Notes: a model not told the origin generated them from the sequence alone. A DNA stretch of 18,276 nucleotides from an uncultured Chlorobiales bacterium (GCA_903901395.1 CAIUQW010000301.1:1-18276), one strand, 5' to 3'; shown: positions 1 to 6,850, counted from the stretch's first letter. Numbers and translations: made by a program.

Positions 1-689
1 CCGTTGCGAAGCAGATCTTCGAGGTCGATCCAGATAATGGTGTCGTTGCCCCTGATGATGGCGCATTTGGTCAGCGAAGCGTTTTTGGTCTGGTCTGGAA
101 TGCCGCCCGCCAGCGCCAGCGCTTCAAGCAGCGTGCCTTTGCCGGGGAAGTTGATGACGCCCGGCTTGCTGACCCTGCCCAGCACGAAGGCCTTGTTGTT
201 GTGGAACTCCTGGACGCGGATCGTCACTTCGGGCTGGATGTAGAAGAATTCGAGTTTTCTTGTCACCAGCGCCTGCACCTCGCTGACGCTCTTGCCGAGC
301 ACCTGAATGTTGCCGACTCTCGGTACAGGCAGTAATCCGTCGGGCGAGACGATGATGCCATCCTGCGACAGCTCGGGTCTACGCCACACCTGGATGCTGA
401 GCATGTCTCCCGGCCCCAGGCGGTACTCGAACTCCTCTTTCGTGTCGAGCGTCCTGACCCGGTCGGGCGTGGCGAACTCCTGCGCTTTTTTCGGAAGATC
501 AGGTTTAAAGCTGCTCTCGCCTGTTTTATCTGCTCTGGTTTCGATGGGCGTGATCGATGATCTGCATGCCGAAAGCAGCAGAAACAGGAGCGAACAGAAG
601 AGAACGCCTGCACGCCTCAATCGGGCGTCGCCGCTTATCGTTCCGGTTTGCCGGATATGCAGTGAAGTGTCTGTTCCGTCTCGCTTCAT
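1..689 (-). CDS. Wza-like polysaccharide export lipoprotein, partial (C-terminus beyond window)
   Basis: The 229 visible codons, starting from ATG at 689, encode an outer-membrane polysaccharide export protein. After a rather long, Arg-rich N-terminal region (residues 1-27) comes a hydrophobic stretch and a lipobox L39-S40-A41-C42, so Cys42 should be lipidated. Residues 86-160 match the Poly_export (Wza N-terminal) domain, with YRLGPGDMLSIQVW and SPDGLLPVPRVGNIQVLGKS. Residues 166-229 match the following SLBB domain, with VLGRVSKPGVINFPGKGTLLEALALAGG. Family members form the periplasm-spanning export channel for capsule or exopolysaccharide. The ATG has no clear ribosome-binding site. It lies 14 nt after the stop of the acetyltransferase gene, so coupled translation is likely. 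A TTG at codon 24 would shorten the n-region and is a possible alternative start. The reading frame is intact up to the window edge. Confidence 0.93.
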   Translation of the reverse strand, partial: MKRDGTDTSLHIRQTGTISGDARLRRAGVLFCSLLFLLLSACRSSITPIETRADKTGESSFKPDLPKKAQEFATPDRVRTLDTKEEFEYRLGPGDMLSIQVWRRPELSQDGIIVSPDGLLPVPRVGNIQVLGKSVSEVQALVTRKLEFFYIQPEVTIRVQEFHNNKAFVLGRVSKPGVINFPGKGTLLEALALAGGIPDQTKNASLTKCAIIRGNDTIIWIDLEDLLRN

Positions 690-703
690 GAATGCATGGT
701 CAG

Positions 704-1213
704 TCAAGACTTTTTCGGAATGATTCTGGCCGGAATCCCGACGGCAATCGAGTGACTCGGCACCGGCGAGATGACCACGGCATTGGCGCCGATATCGACA
801 TGGTCGCCGATGGTGATATTGCCGAGCAGCTTCGCGCCTGCGCCGATGTTCACATCGTTGCCAATCTTCGGCGCGGCTTTCTCTTCGATGTTCTTCAGCC
901 CCACGGTGACGCCGTTGCGGATGATGCAGTCGTCGCCGAAGCTCGCGTAGCCGCTGATGATGATGTCGCCGAAGTGGTCGATCCTGAAATTTTTGCCGAC
1001 CGGCACTTCGCAGGGCAGCTCGATTCCGGTCAGAATCTGTACTGTTTTATACAAAAATCTGTACAACAAAGAAAAGGGTTTGCGCAACAGCGAATTTTTG
1101 ATGCCGTAGCGCCACCGTCCATAGCGATAGACGATCATCACCCAGAACCCCTGCTGGCTCCACTCGCCATCGTAGGTTTTCAGGTCGGCCCGTATGTTGC
1201 TGAAAAGCGCCAT
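704..1213 (-). CDS. Serine acetyltransferase-like (CysE family) hexapeptide acyltransferase
   Basis: The 169-aa protein is a left-handed beta-helix acyltransferase. Residues 60-165 contain hexapeptide repeats, seen as GYASFGDDCIIRNGVTVG, KIGNDVNIGAGAKLLGNI and TIGDHVDIGANAVVIS, ending in the typical GIPARII. The segment IDHFGDIIISG resembles the catalytic His region of serine O-acetyltransferases. The protein is shorter than housekeeping CysE (about 270 aa) and lacks most of its N-terminal helical domain. Together with its place between a glycosyltransferase and an export lipoprotein, this argues for acetylation of a sugar or polysaccharide precursor rather than cysteine synthesis. That role is inferred. 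It starts 6 nt after the stop of the upstream glycosyltransferase gene. The CysE-type family assignment is firm; the substrate is unknown. Confidence 0.9.
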   Translation of the reverse strand: MALFSNIRADLKTYDGEWSQQGFWVMIVYRYGRWRYGIKNSLLRKPFSLLYRFLYKTVQILTGIELPCEVPVGKNFRIDHFGDIIISGYASFGDDCIIRNGVTVGLKNIEEKAAPKIGNDVNIGAGAKLLGNITIGDHVDIGANAVVISPVPSHSIAVGIPARIIPKKS

Positions 1214-1219
1214 CAGAAG

Positions 1220-2194
1220 TTACCAGGGAATTGGTGGTGAAAATTTGCCGAAGCGTGTATCGGAGACCGAGCGAGTAACCTGGCTCATGGTGGCGCGCGC
1301 CATCTCCTTTTTCCGCGCCGCGTCGCCCGACGGGATCAGGAGGTTTTTCAGGTAGCGCATCAGGAACCATGCCAGCTCGATGCCCGCGCTCGTGAGCATC
1401 GTCACAAGACCGTAGTTTTTGCGATAGTAGAGCCACTCGCTGCGCATCCGGAACGAGAGCACCTGTGAACCGGCGCTGTCGAAGGTCTTGTCCTTGCGTG
1501 TTTTGCTGCTTGCGCCGCCGATGTGCATCACCTCGGCGTCCGGGATGAAGAAGACCTTCCACCCCGCTTTTTTGGCTCGCAGGCAGAGATCGGTCTCTTC
1601 GTAATAAATAAAGAAGCGCTCGTCGAAGGGGCCGATCTTGTCGAGCATCCCTTTGCGCACGATGGTGAAGGTGCCGGGCACCCAGTCCACCTCCATCGGG
1701 CGGTCGTGAGCGAAGTCGCCGAATTCGTGCCAGTTCAGCCATCGAGAATTCGGGAACTTCACCCGAAGCCCCGAGAGCGTGAGCAGCTTGGTCAGGGGCG
1801 AGGGAAAACGCCGCGCCGACGGCTCCAGCCGCCCTTCCGGCGAAATGATCTTGCCGCCGCACAGGCCGCACTCCGGGTGACTCTCCATGAAGCGCACGGC
1901 GTTGGGAATCGACGTCGTGCCGACGTAGGCGTCGGGATTGAGCAGCACGATATACTCGCCGGAGGCTTGCTGGAACGCCTGGTTGTTTGCCGCCGCGAAG
2001 CCGAGGTTCTTTTTATTGGCGATAAGCCGCGCCTCGGGGAATCGCTCGGCGACCATCTCCGCCGACTGGTCGCGGGAGTCGTTGTCCACGACGAAGACCT
2101 CCATTTCTCCCTCCGCACTGCTTTTGAACAGGGCGTCGAGGCAGTTCGAGAGAATCTCCCGCGTATTGAAACTGACGATAACGACCGTGACCAT
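1220..2194 (-). CDS. Family 2 glycosyltransferase (rhamnosyltransferase-like)
   Basis: The 324-aa protein starts with the GT-A fold signature VTVVIVSFNTREILSNCLDAL. It continues with VVDNDSRDQS (residues 35-44), NLGFAAANNQ (63-72) and the metal-binding region LLNPDAYV (D88). Further on are WVPGTFTIVRKGMLDKIG, FFIYYEETDLCLRAKKAGW (the ED-x-D-type catalytic/acceptor region) and the histidine motif VMHIGGASS. These are features of cytosolic inverting GT2 enzymes, often annotated as rhamnosyltransferases, which add a sugar to a lipid-linked glycan. The C-terminal part has an amphipathic or hydrophobic stretch (about residues 275-295) that may attach it to the membrane. The ATG at 2194 lies only 3 nt after the TAA of the vestigial kinase reading frame, so translation may be coupled. 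The sugar donor cannot be told from sequence. Confidence 0.93.
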   Translation of the reverse strand: MVTVVIVSFNTREILSNCLDALFKSSAEGEMEVFVVDNDSRDQSAEMVAERFPEARLIANKKNLGFAAANNQAFQQASGEYIVLLNPDAYVGTTSIPNAVRFMESHPECGLCGGKIISPEGRLEPSARRFPSPLTKLLTLSGLRVKFPNSRWLNWHEFGDFAHDRPMEVDWVPGTFTIVRKGMLDKIGPFDERFFIYYEETDLCLRAKKAGWKVFFIPDAEVMHIGGASSKTRKDKTFDSAGSQVLSFRMRSEWLYYRKNYGLVTMLTSAGIELAWFLMRYLKNLLIPSGDAARKKEMARATMSQVTRSVSDTRFGKFSPPIPW

Positions 2195-2197
2195 CGG

Positions 2198-2266
2198 TTA
2201 AAGCATTTTAGACATGGTGATGATATTTGACTCGCCTTTTCGCCGGAAGGTAACGTTGCAACTCAT
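2198..2266 (-). pseudogene. Vestigial RsbW-like kinase gene, internally deleted to 22 codons
   Basis: A 22-codon open frame has an ATG overlapping the stop of the preceding STAS gene (ATGA), exactly as in the two intact STAS-kinase pairs to its right. It ends three bases before the glycosyltransferase ATG. Apart from the first three residues it aligns with the last 19 residues of both intact kinases. About 11 of 19 positions are identical to each, including the core N-I-x-x-M-S-K-x-L before the stop. The ATPase core (roughly 117 codons) is missing, so no kinase activity is possible. The simplest reading is a third copy of the kinase gene that underwent an in-frame internal deletion and now may only preserve translational coupling to the downstream gene. 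It was found by comparing the copies and is too short for ordinary gene calling. Confidence 0.8.
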
Positions 2267-2610
2267 GCGTGGTCGCGCTGCCAGCTTTCCAGATATTCTG
2301 TGGCGGCGTCCTTGTCGTCGAATAATTGAATCTTTTCATTGACGTTGGCACTCTCGAAAGACCTGCGCAACGGTTTGTCCCCGGCGGGCACGCTCACCGC
2401 GCTGGCTTTATGTTTATGCCGAAGCGTATAGATGATGTCTTCAAGGCCGTCTTCGTCAACGTTTTCGACATGCTCAAGGTCGATGACAACCATTTGATCC
2501 GGATAGAGAACCGAGCGGTGTTGCGCGAGTTCATTCGCCGAGTATTGGTTGAGCCTTCCGTAGAGGGCGAGGATGGCGATATCTCCTTTCGATGTTTCGG
2601 TAATGATCAT
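2263..2610 (-). CDS. STAS-domain protein, third module copy, phosphoacceptor Ser replaced by Asp
   Basis: The 115-aa single STAS (SpoIIAA/RsbV anti-anti-sigma-type) domain is clearly paralogous to the STAS genes at 3105-3455 and 3999-4349. All three begin M-[IT]-I-T-E-T-S. Its first 41 nt differ from those of the 3105-3455 copy at one base. The conserved phosphorylation site D-x-S-G-[LI]-G of the family is changed here to D52-E-D54-G-L-E, so the phosphorylatable serine is an aspartate. The second half has drifted as well: conserved M-N and FEITN motifs of the paralogs become DKP and FESAN. Its partner kinase gene, overlapping by ATGA, is reduced to 22 codons. The protein is either a constitutive phospho-mimic or a decaying copy. 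The start ATG is fixed by alignment to the paralogs. Confidence 0.85.
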   Translation of the reverse strand: MIITETSKGDIAILALYGRLNQYSANELAQHRSVLYPDQMVVIDLEHVENVDEDGLEDIIYTLRHKHKASAVSVPAGDKPLRRSFESANVNEKIQLFDDKDAATEYLESWQRDHA

Positions 2611-2688
2611 AGATCGCTTTTAATCATGGAGGCGGTTGATGAATTCCTGCATAATTGAGCCGATCGCCGACGATGTGCTGTCCATCGT

Positions 2689-3108
2689 TTAAAGCGATTT
2701 TGACATGCGGAGAATATTCGAGTCGCCATCCCGATGGCAGGTGACGCCGTCCATCACCTTGCGGATAATCATCAGACCGTAGCCGCCTGGCGGATAGTCC
2801 GTGATCTCGGGAGTTGGCGTCTCGATGGTGAAGGGGCCGTTGGTGTCACGCAAGCATACCGTGAGCTGCCGCGGCTCGAACTCGAAGGTGATCGTGAGCA
2901 TCTGTAAAGTATCTCGTTTTACGGCGTGTTTCACCGAGTTGGTGAAGGCTTCGCAGATGGCAAGCTCGAAGTCGTGGACGAATTGCGTGCCTTCGGATTC
3001 AGGTATGTTTTCGCTGATCAGAAGCGTTGCCACGGAGGCTGCGGTCTGAGAGGCAAAACGGACGAACTTAATCTCGCCAGGCAACGTGATGGTGATGCTC
3101 TTGTTCAT
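2689..3108 (-). CDS. RsbW/SpoIIAB-like serine kinase (HATPase_c), module copy 2
   Basis: The 139-aa protein is a stand-alone GHKL ATPase of the anti-sigma-factor kinase type. The N-box is E53-A-F-T-N57-S-V-K-H-A, the G1-type motif is D88-T-N-G-P-F, and the G2-type loop is GGYGLMIIRKVMD (residues 108-120). Length and layout fit RsbW/SpoIIAB/RsbT-like kinases, which phosphorylate a STAS partner on Ser/Thr and sequester a target when the partner is phosphorylated. The gene overlaps the stop of the STAS gene at 3105-3455 by ATGA, so that protein is its likely partner. It is a paralog of the kinase at 3583-4002, with which it shares most motifs and the exact length. The target, a sigma factor or something else, is not visible in this window. 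Confidence 0.93.
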   Translation of the reverse strand: MNKSITITLPGEIKFVRFASQTAASVATLLISENIPESEGTQFVHDFELAICEAFTNSVKHAVKRDTLQMLTITFEFEPRQLTVCLRDTNGPFTIETPTPEITDYPPGGYGLMIIRKVMDGVTCHRDGDSNILRMSKSL

Positions 3109-3455
3109 GTGCGCTCGATTTGCCGGGTTTCCAGGTATTCTATGGTGGGGGCAACGTCGTCGAAAATATTGAACAGTTTATGAATGTTGGTAATCTCGAA
3201 AATTATGCGCAAGCGATGATTCATTCCGGAGAGCACGGTTACGCCGTTGGCGTTACGTTTATTCCGAAGAGCGCAGATGATAGCTCCAAGGCCGCTGTCG
3301 TCAATAAAATCAACCTTTTCCAGGTCGATGACGACCATTTTATCCGGATCGATGATCGAGCGGTTTTGCCGGATTTCCGGAGCCGAATCGTGATCGAGCT
3401 TTCCGTCGGGGGCCAGGATGGCGATATCTCCTTTCGATGTTTCAGTAATGATCAT
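3105..3455 (-). CDS. STAS-domain anti-anti-sigma-type protein, module copy 2
   Basis: The 116-aa single STAS domain keeps an intact phosphorylation site D52-D-S54-G-L-G, with Ser54 as the expected acceptor. The core strand is MVVIDLEKVDFIDDSGLGAI and the C-terminal part has the FEITNIHKLF motif. In partner switching the unphosphorylated form binds the kinase and frees its target. An in-frame ATG at 3470 would add five residues. I prefer 3455 because it aligns with the start of both paralogs. The 3' end overlaps the kinase at 2689-3108 by ATGA. The gene is separated from the previous module by a 127-bp spacer that carries a degraded copy of the end of the nucleotidyltransferase gene, which marks it as a tandem duplication product. 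Confidence 0.92.
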   Translation of the reverse strand: MIITETSKGDIAILAPDGKLDHDSAPEIRQNRSIIDPDKMVVIDLEKVDFIDDSGLGAIICALRNKRNANGVTVLSGMNHRLRIIFEITNIHKLFNIFDDVAPTIEYLETRQIERT

Positions 3456-3535
3456 AGAGCGCTTTTCCATCGAGTCGGTTGATGAATATCAGCGAGGTCG
3501 AGTTGATTTCCGGCGACGGGCTTTTGCGAATTCTG

Positions 3536-3548
3536 CCGGGACGCCCGG
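3536..3548 (-). repeat. Short GC-only hairpin in the spacer between module copies 1 and 2
   Basis: A perfect 5-bp stem, CCGGG / CCCGG with a 3-nt loop, lies in the 127-nt gap between the first kinase gene and the second STAS gene. No T-run follows on the minus strand, so it is not a convincing intrinsic terminator. It could be an mRNA processing or stability element inside the operon. Such a short hairpin can also occur by chance in GC-rich DNA. Confidence 0.3.
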
Positions 3549-3582
3549 TCAGGAGTCTCACAACGACAGCCTTGGCTATCGG

Positions 3583-4002
3583 TTAAAGCGATTTTGACAT
3601 TGAAAGGATGTTCCACTCGCCATCCCGCCGATAGATAACGCGATCCATCAACTTTCGGATGATCAGAAGTCCGAAGCCGTTTTCGGGAAAACTCTCAATA
3701 TCCGGGGCGGGCGTTTCGATGGTGAACGGCTCGTTGGCATCACTTATGCTCACCGTGAGGTGCGGCTGTTCGAAGAGGAACGTGACCGTGACCATTGCAG
3801 AAGTGGCGTTTTCCGGTGCATGGGTCACCGAATTGGTGAACGCTTCAGTGACGGCCAGTTCGAAAGCATGTGCAAATACACAGCTTTCAGTTTCAGTCTG
3901 CTGGTCGTCCGCCAGAAGCCTGGCGATCGATGACGCTGTCTGCGAGGCCAGCCTGGCGAATAAAATATCACCGGGCAGGGTGAGGGTGATGATGCTGCTC
4001 AT
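3583..4002 (-). CDS. RsbW/SpoIIAB-like serine kinase (HATPase_c), module copy 1
   Basis: The 139-aa GHKL-type kinase is paralogous to the one at 2689-3108. The N-box is E53-A-F-T-N57-S-V-T-H-A, the ATP-binding Asp88 lies in SDANEPFTIETPAP, and the G2-type loop is NGFGLLIIRKLMD. It should bind ATP and phosphorylate the STAS protein encoded just upstream (3999-4349), with which it overlaps by ATGA. It ends with the same N-I-L-x-M-S-K-S-L tail as the other copy and the vestigial third copy. No helix-turn-helix or membrane segment is present, so it is a cytosolic switch protein. The specific target is unknown. Confidence 0.93.
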   Translation of the reverse strand: MSSIITLTLPGDILFARLASQTASSIARLLADDQQTETESCVFAHAFELAVTEAFTNSVTHAPENATSAMVTVTFLFEQPHLTVSISDANEPFTIETPAPDIESFPENGFGLLIIRKLMDRVIYRRDGEWNILSMSKSL

Positions 4003-4349
4003 GCGCGGGCGCTTTGCCGTGTTGCCGCGAAATCGACGGCAGCTATCGTGTCGTCGAAGATGTGAAAGAGCTTCTGCGCATTGGTGATCTCAAAGACCTT
4101 TCGCACGCGGTCGTTCATGCAGGAGAGTATGATGCCGCCAACTGGCTGACGCTTCTGCCTCGACGCGCCGACGATGGCTCCAATGCCGCTGCTGTCGATA
4201 AAATCAAGATTTTCCATGTCGATCACCACCGATTTTTCCGGATCGATGACCGAGCGGTTGTTCCGGAAATCCGGAGCGGAGAGTGCGTCGAGCGTGCCGT
4301 TAAGCGAAAGGATGGCGATGCCGATTTGCGATGTTTCGGTGATAGTCAT
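3999..4349 (-). CDS. STAS-domain anti-anti-sigma-type protein, module copy 1
   Basis: The 116-aa single STAS domain has the canonical D52-S-S54-G-I-G phosphorylation site, like SpoIIAA/RsbV. The core is SVVIDMENLDFIDSSGIGAI, followed by the FEITNAQKLF motif. The reading frame is open for 47 more codons upstream, but that part lies inside the 3' end of the nucleotidyltransferase fusion gene. The ATG at 4349, which overlaps that gene's TGA as ATGA, aligns with the starts of the two paralogs and is the better choice. Its own stop overlaps the kinase start in the same way. By position and conservation this is probably the founding module from which the other two were copied, because only here does the flanking gene end intact. 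Confidence 0.92.
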   Translation of the reverse strand: MTITETSQIGIAILSLNGTLDALSAPDFRNNRSVIDPEKSVVIDMENLDFIDSSGIGAIVGASRQKRQPVGGIILSCMNDRVRKVFEITNAQKLFHIFDDTIAAVDFAATRQSARA

Positions 4350-5758
4350 AGGATGCTTTTTTCCTGAAAGCGGTTGACGAATGCCTTGATGATGAGGCTG
4401 ATGTCTGATAGCGGGGTGCTGTGGGCGATATGGAAGCGCTCGACGATGGCCGCGTCGCCACCAGTCGCGTCGCCGTCGCTTGAGGGCCACTCTTCAGCTT
4501 CGGCGTAACTGAACACGCCCGGGCGGTAGGAGAGCGCGCTCCGGGTGATCTCCAGGCGATTTTTTTCTGCCGGAAGGGGCTTGCTGCCGATGAGCGCGAG
4601 CTGGCCGGTGAGCACGCGAAAGAGCCAGCCGTAACGATCCATCGAAAGCGCAGCAGCTATGGAGGTCAGCGAAGAGGCGGTGCTCAGTTCGACTTTACCG
4701 AGCGACATGGTCATGCCTGTCGCTTCGGAAAGGAAATCAGTCCGGGCTGATTTCCATTGACCGCGCAGTTTGAGCAGGGAGCGGAGAATCACGAACGGAA
4801 TGAAGAGCACGGCGATCATGACAAGTGCTGCAACAGCGTGCGTGAATTTGCGCGGAAACGATCTCAGTACCCCCTTTTTTTTGATGCCGCTGAGCAGGTG
4901 CGGGTCTTCCATCGCGATGGATGCACCGCTTTTCGGATCGTTGAGGCGGTTTCCCGAGGCGATCCGCCCGTTGATTTTGAGGTGCTCGCCGATGTAGGTG
5001 TTGTCGAACACAATGCTCGATTCAACCGAGCTCTTCCGGTCGATGATGACGTTGCTGCCGATGATGGCCGAAGGACCGATGACCGTGTCGGCAAGGAGCT
5101 GGACGTTGTTGCCGATGCTCACCGGTTTGCGTATCTCGACCGACTTGCTTATGACCACGTTTCTGCCAAAGGCGCACCCCGGCTCGTCGCCATACCCTGG
5201 CAGCACATACCGGTCTGCTCCGCTTTCGAGCGCCTCCATCGATGCCCTGTAATAGCTTGCCATGCCGTCGAGCGGCATGAGCGACAGTGGCGCATCGACC
5301 CAATGCGCTGGCGTTTTGCCTGGCATTCCGGAAAGCGTGATGCGTCCGCCGGGGCAGGTCGCCCATTCGCCGGCGGCCATCGTATTGGCGAGGCTTTTAT
5401 AATTGAGCCGCTTGTCGTAACGGATAAAGCTGAAGCCGCTGATGATCATGATCCGCTCCTCGCCACAGAACTTGCGGTTCTTGCCGAGCATCGCATGGAT
5501 GGTGTCATCCGGATGTATGCTCCCGTAGGAGAGGTCGATGCCCCAGCGACTGCCATTTTCACAGTAGCGCTCCACCGCGTCAAATCCGCCATCGCAAAGA
5601 AGGCGGAGGGACGAGCTGTCGGCGATGATCGCGAAATCGATCAGAAACTCGATGAAGGGTTTGTTGCATAACGGCAGAAGCAGAGGATGGATGCAGGGAA
5701 ACGCTTCGTGAACCCATGCATACTCCTCTTCCCTGAAAGCGAGAATGGTTTTCATCAC
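4346..5758 (-). CDS. Fusion: nucleotidyltransferase-like / hexapeptide domain / degenerate sugar-transferase domain
   Basis: The 470-aa protein has three parts. Residues 1-185 resemble a sugar-phosphate nucleotidyltransferase (LLLPLCNKPFIEFLIDFA, then RWGIDLSYG). The Gly-rich nucleotide loop G-x-G-T-R that should lie near residue 10 is absent; FREEEYAW stands there. Residues 195-275 are a left-handed beta-helix with repeats such as VSIGNNVQLLADTVIG and SAIIGSNVIID. A hydrophobic helix follows (about 306-327). Residues 370-465 resemble the C-terminal part of bacterial sugar transferases (SMDRYGWLFRVLTGQLALIG aligned with the DELPQL..VLKGDMSLVG region), but the catalytic Asp-Glu and K-F-R motifs are missing. 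It may be a membrane-bound scaffold or pseudoenzyme of polysaccharide assembly; that is inference. It overlaps both neighbouring STAS genes by ATGA, an unusual placement for a biosynthetic gene. Confidence 0.85.
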   Translation of the reverse strand: MMKTILAFREEEYAWVHEAFPCIHPLLLPLCNKPFIEFLIDFAIIADSSSLRLLCDGGFDAVERYCENGSRWGIDLSYGSIHPDDTIHAMLGKNRKFCGEERIMIISGFSFIRYDKRLNYKSLANTMAAGEWATCPGGRITLSGMPGKTPAHWVDAPLSLMPLDGMASYYRASMEALESGADRYVLPGYGDEPGCAFGRNVVISKSVEIRKPVSIGNNVQLLADTVIGPSAIIGSNVIIDRKSSVESSIVFDNTYIGEHLKINGRIASGNRLNDPKSGASIAMEDPHLLSGIKKKGVLRSFPRKFTHAVAALVMIAVLFIPFVILRSLLKLRGQWKSARTDFLSEATGMTMSLGKVELSTASSLTSIAAALSMDRYGWLFRVLTGQLALIGSKPLPAEKNRLEITRSALSYRPGVFSYAEAEEWPSSDGDATGGDAAIVERFHIAHSTPLSDISLIIKAFVNRFQEKSIL

Positions 5759-6117
5759 GCTGTTCCCGGATTGGGTTCGCCGGCGAATGATGACGCTGCA
5801 TCACTCTGGTTGGCAAAGATGGAAAAAAGCCGTTTCGCCTGGGTCATCTCGAAGACCATGCTCACCTTGTCGTTGAGTCCGGCAAGCCTCAGGTCTCCCT
5901 CTTTTTCAAGGGCCTTGCGCAGACACCCGACGATGGCCCCCAACCCGCTGGTGTCGATAAACTCGAGCAGGGTGCAATCGAACACCAACAGAGGGGTCTT
6001 TTCGAGCCATTCGAGGAAGGTTTTCTGAAACGGCTTGCTGTTTCGGGCGTCGAGACGCCCCTCCAGCCTGGCGATGCCCACCAGTCGGCCATCGATGTTG
6101 TCGAGACTGAATTTCAT
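5755..6117 (-). CDS. STAS-domain anti-anti-sigma-type protein, stand-alone copy
   Basis: The 120-aa STAS domain has an intact site D55-T-S57-G-L-G and the C-terminal FEMTQAKRLFSIF motif. It is more distant from the three modular STAS proteins (it begins MKFSLDNIDGRLVGIARLEG) and has no kinase next to it. It starts 13 nt after the sugar-transferase stop with a good ribosome-binding site (AAGGA, about 7 nt from ATG). Its own stop overlaps the following nucleotidyltransferase fusion by ATGA. It could be a further substrate of the kinases at 2689-4002 or of the phosphatase at 8227-9885, or it could bind one of the adjacent enzymes directly. No sequence feature decides between these. Confidence 0.92.
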   Translation of the reverse strand: MKFSLDNIDGRLVGIARLEGRLDARNSKPFQKTFLEWLEKTPLLVFDCTLLEFIDTSGLGAIVGCLRKALEKEGDLRLAGLNDKVSMVFEMTQAKRLFSIFANQSDAASSFAGEPNPGTA

Positions 6118-6130
6118 GAGAAGTTCCTTT

Positions 6131-6850
6131 TTAGTATGCGCCCTTGCCGCTGATAACGGCAGGGATGGTTTTAAGGAGAAGGCGGAGGTCGTTGAGAATG
6201 CCTGCGCTCTGGATATATTGCAAATCGAGCCGCACCTGATCGGTGAATGGAATGTCGCTTCTGCCGCTGACCTGCCAGAGTCCGGTGATGCCCGGAATGG
6301 CGTGCAGACGCTTGCGCTGTTCGAGAGTGTACTGGGCGACCTCTTTGGGCAGCGGCGGGCGCGGGCCGACCAGGCTCATGTCGCCCTTGAGCACGTTGAT
6401 GAGCTGGGGAAGCTCGTCGATGCTGAATTTGCGGATGATTCGTCCCGTTCGGGTGATTCGAGGATCTTTTTTCATTTTAAAGATCACTCCGTCCTTCGAC
6501 TCATTCTGCGCGGCAAGTTCGGTCTTGAGCTTTTCGGCGTTGACCACCATCGAGCGGAACTTGTAGAACCGGAAGTGGCGGCCATTCCTGCCGACCCGTA
6601 TCTGGACGAAAAAGACAGGCCCCGGATTTTCCAGCACGATCGAGAGCGCCGTGATGATGAAAACCGGCAAAAGAGCGACAAGCGCGAGCGTCGAAACGAC
6701 AAGGTCGAGCAGACGCTTCGCCAGATAGGAGAGCCTGATGGTGCTCTCCCAGGCGGCAACCTTCATCTTTCCCCGGAGCAGGAGCGATGGCCTGATATTG
6801 CCACTGATTTTCCGGATCAGTTCACGCCGGACAGTCGGATCGAGTTCCAT
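6131..6850 (-). CDS. Undecaprenyl-phosphate sugar-1-phosphate transferase (polyisoprenyl-phosphate transferase, ExoY/WbaP C-terminal type)
   Basis: The protein is a complete bacterial sugar transferase that starts glycan assembly by moving a sugar-1-phosphate from a nucleotide sugar to undecaprenyl phosphate at the inner membrane. The motifs are in order: KRLLDLVVSTLAL with a hydrophobic re-entrant helix, PVFFVQIRVGRNGRHFRFYK followed by FRSM, SIDELPQLINVLKGDMSLVG followed by PRPP, and IPGITGLWQVSGRSDIPF. This short form has no N-terminal multi-span domain. I chose the ATG at 6850. A TTG at 6889 with a weak GGAAAG upstream would add 13 residues. With either start the gene overlaps the end of the WecG fusion gene. 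It is the only one of three sugar-transferase-like domains in this operon that keeps its catalytic residues. Confidence 0.93.
   Translation of the reverse strand: MELDPTVRRELIRKISGNIRPSLLLRGKMKVAAWESTIRLSYLAKRLLDLVVSTLALVALLPVFIITALSIVLENPGPVFFVQIRVGRNGRHFRFYKFRSMVVNAEKLKTELAAQNESKDGVIFKMKKDPRITRTGRIIRKFSIDELPQLINVLKGDMSLVGPRPPLPKEVAQYTLEQRKRLHAIPGITGLWQVSGRSDIPFTDQVRLDLQYIQSAGILNDLRLLLKTIPAVISGKGAY

Noticed and set aside
1047..1871. A 274-codon minus-strand open frame
   Set aside because: It lies inside and out of frame with the GT2 and acetyltransferase genes, which have clear family motifs. Its composition (Arg/Ala/Gly-rich, no motifs) is typical of a GC-rich shadow frame.
4757..5671. A 304-codon plus-strand open frame opposite the nucleotidyltransferase fusion
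   Set aside because: It is antisense to a motif-rich coding sequence and has no domain or ribosome-binding site. It mirrors codon bias of the real gene, as do 692-1240, 1523-2230, 6738-7619, 9978-10964 and 11220-12125.
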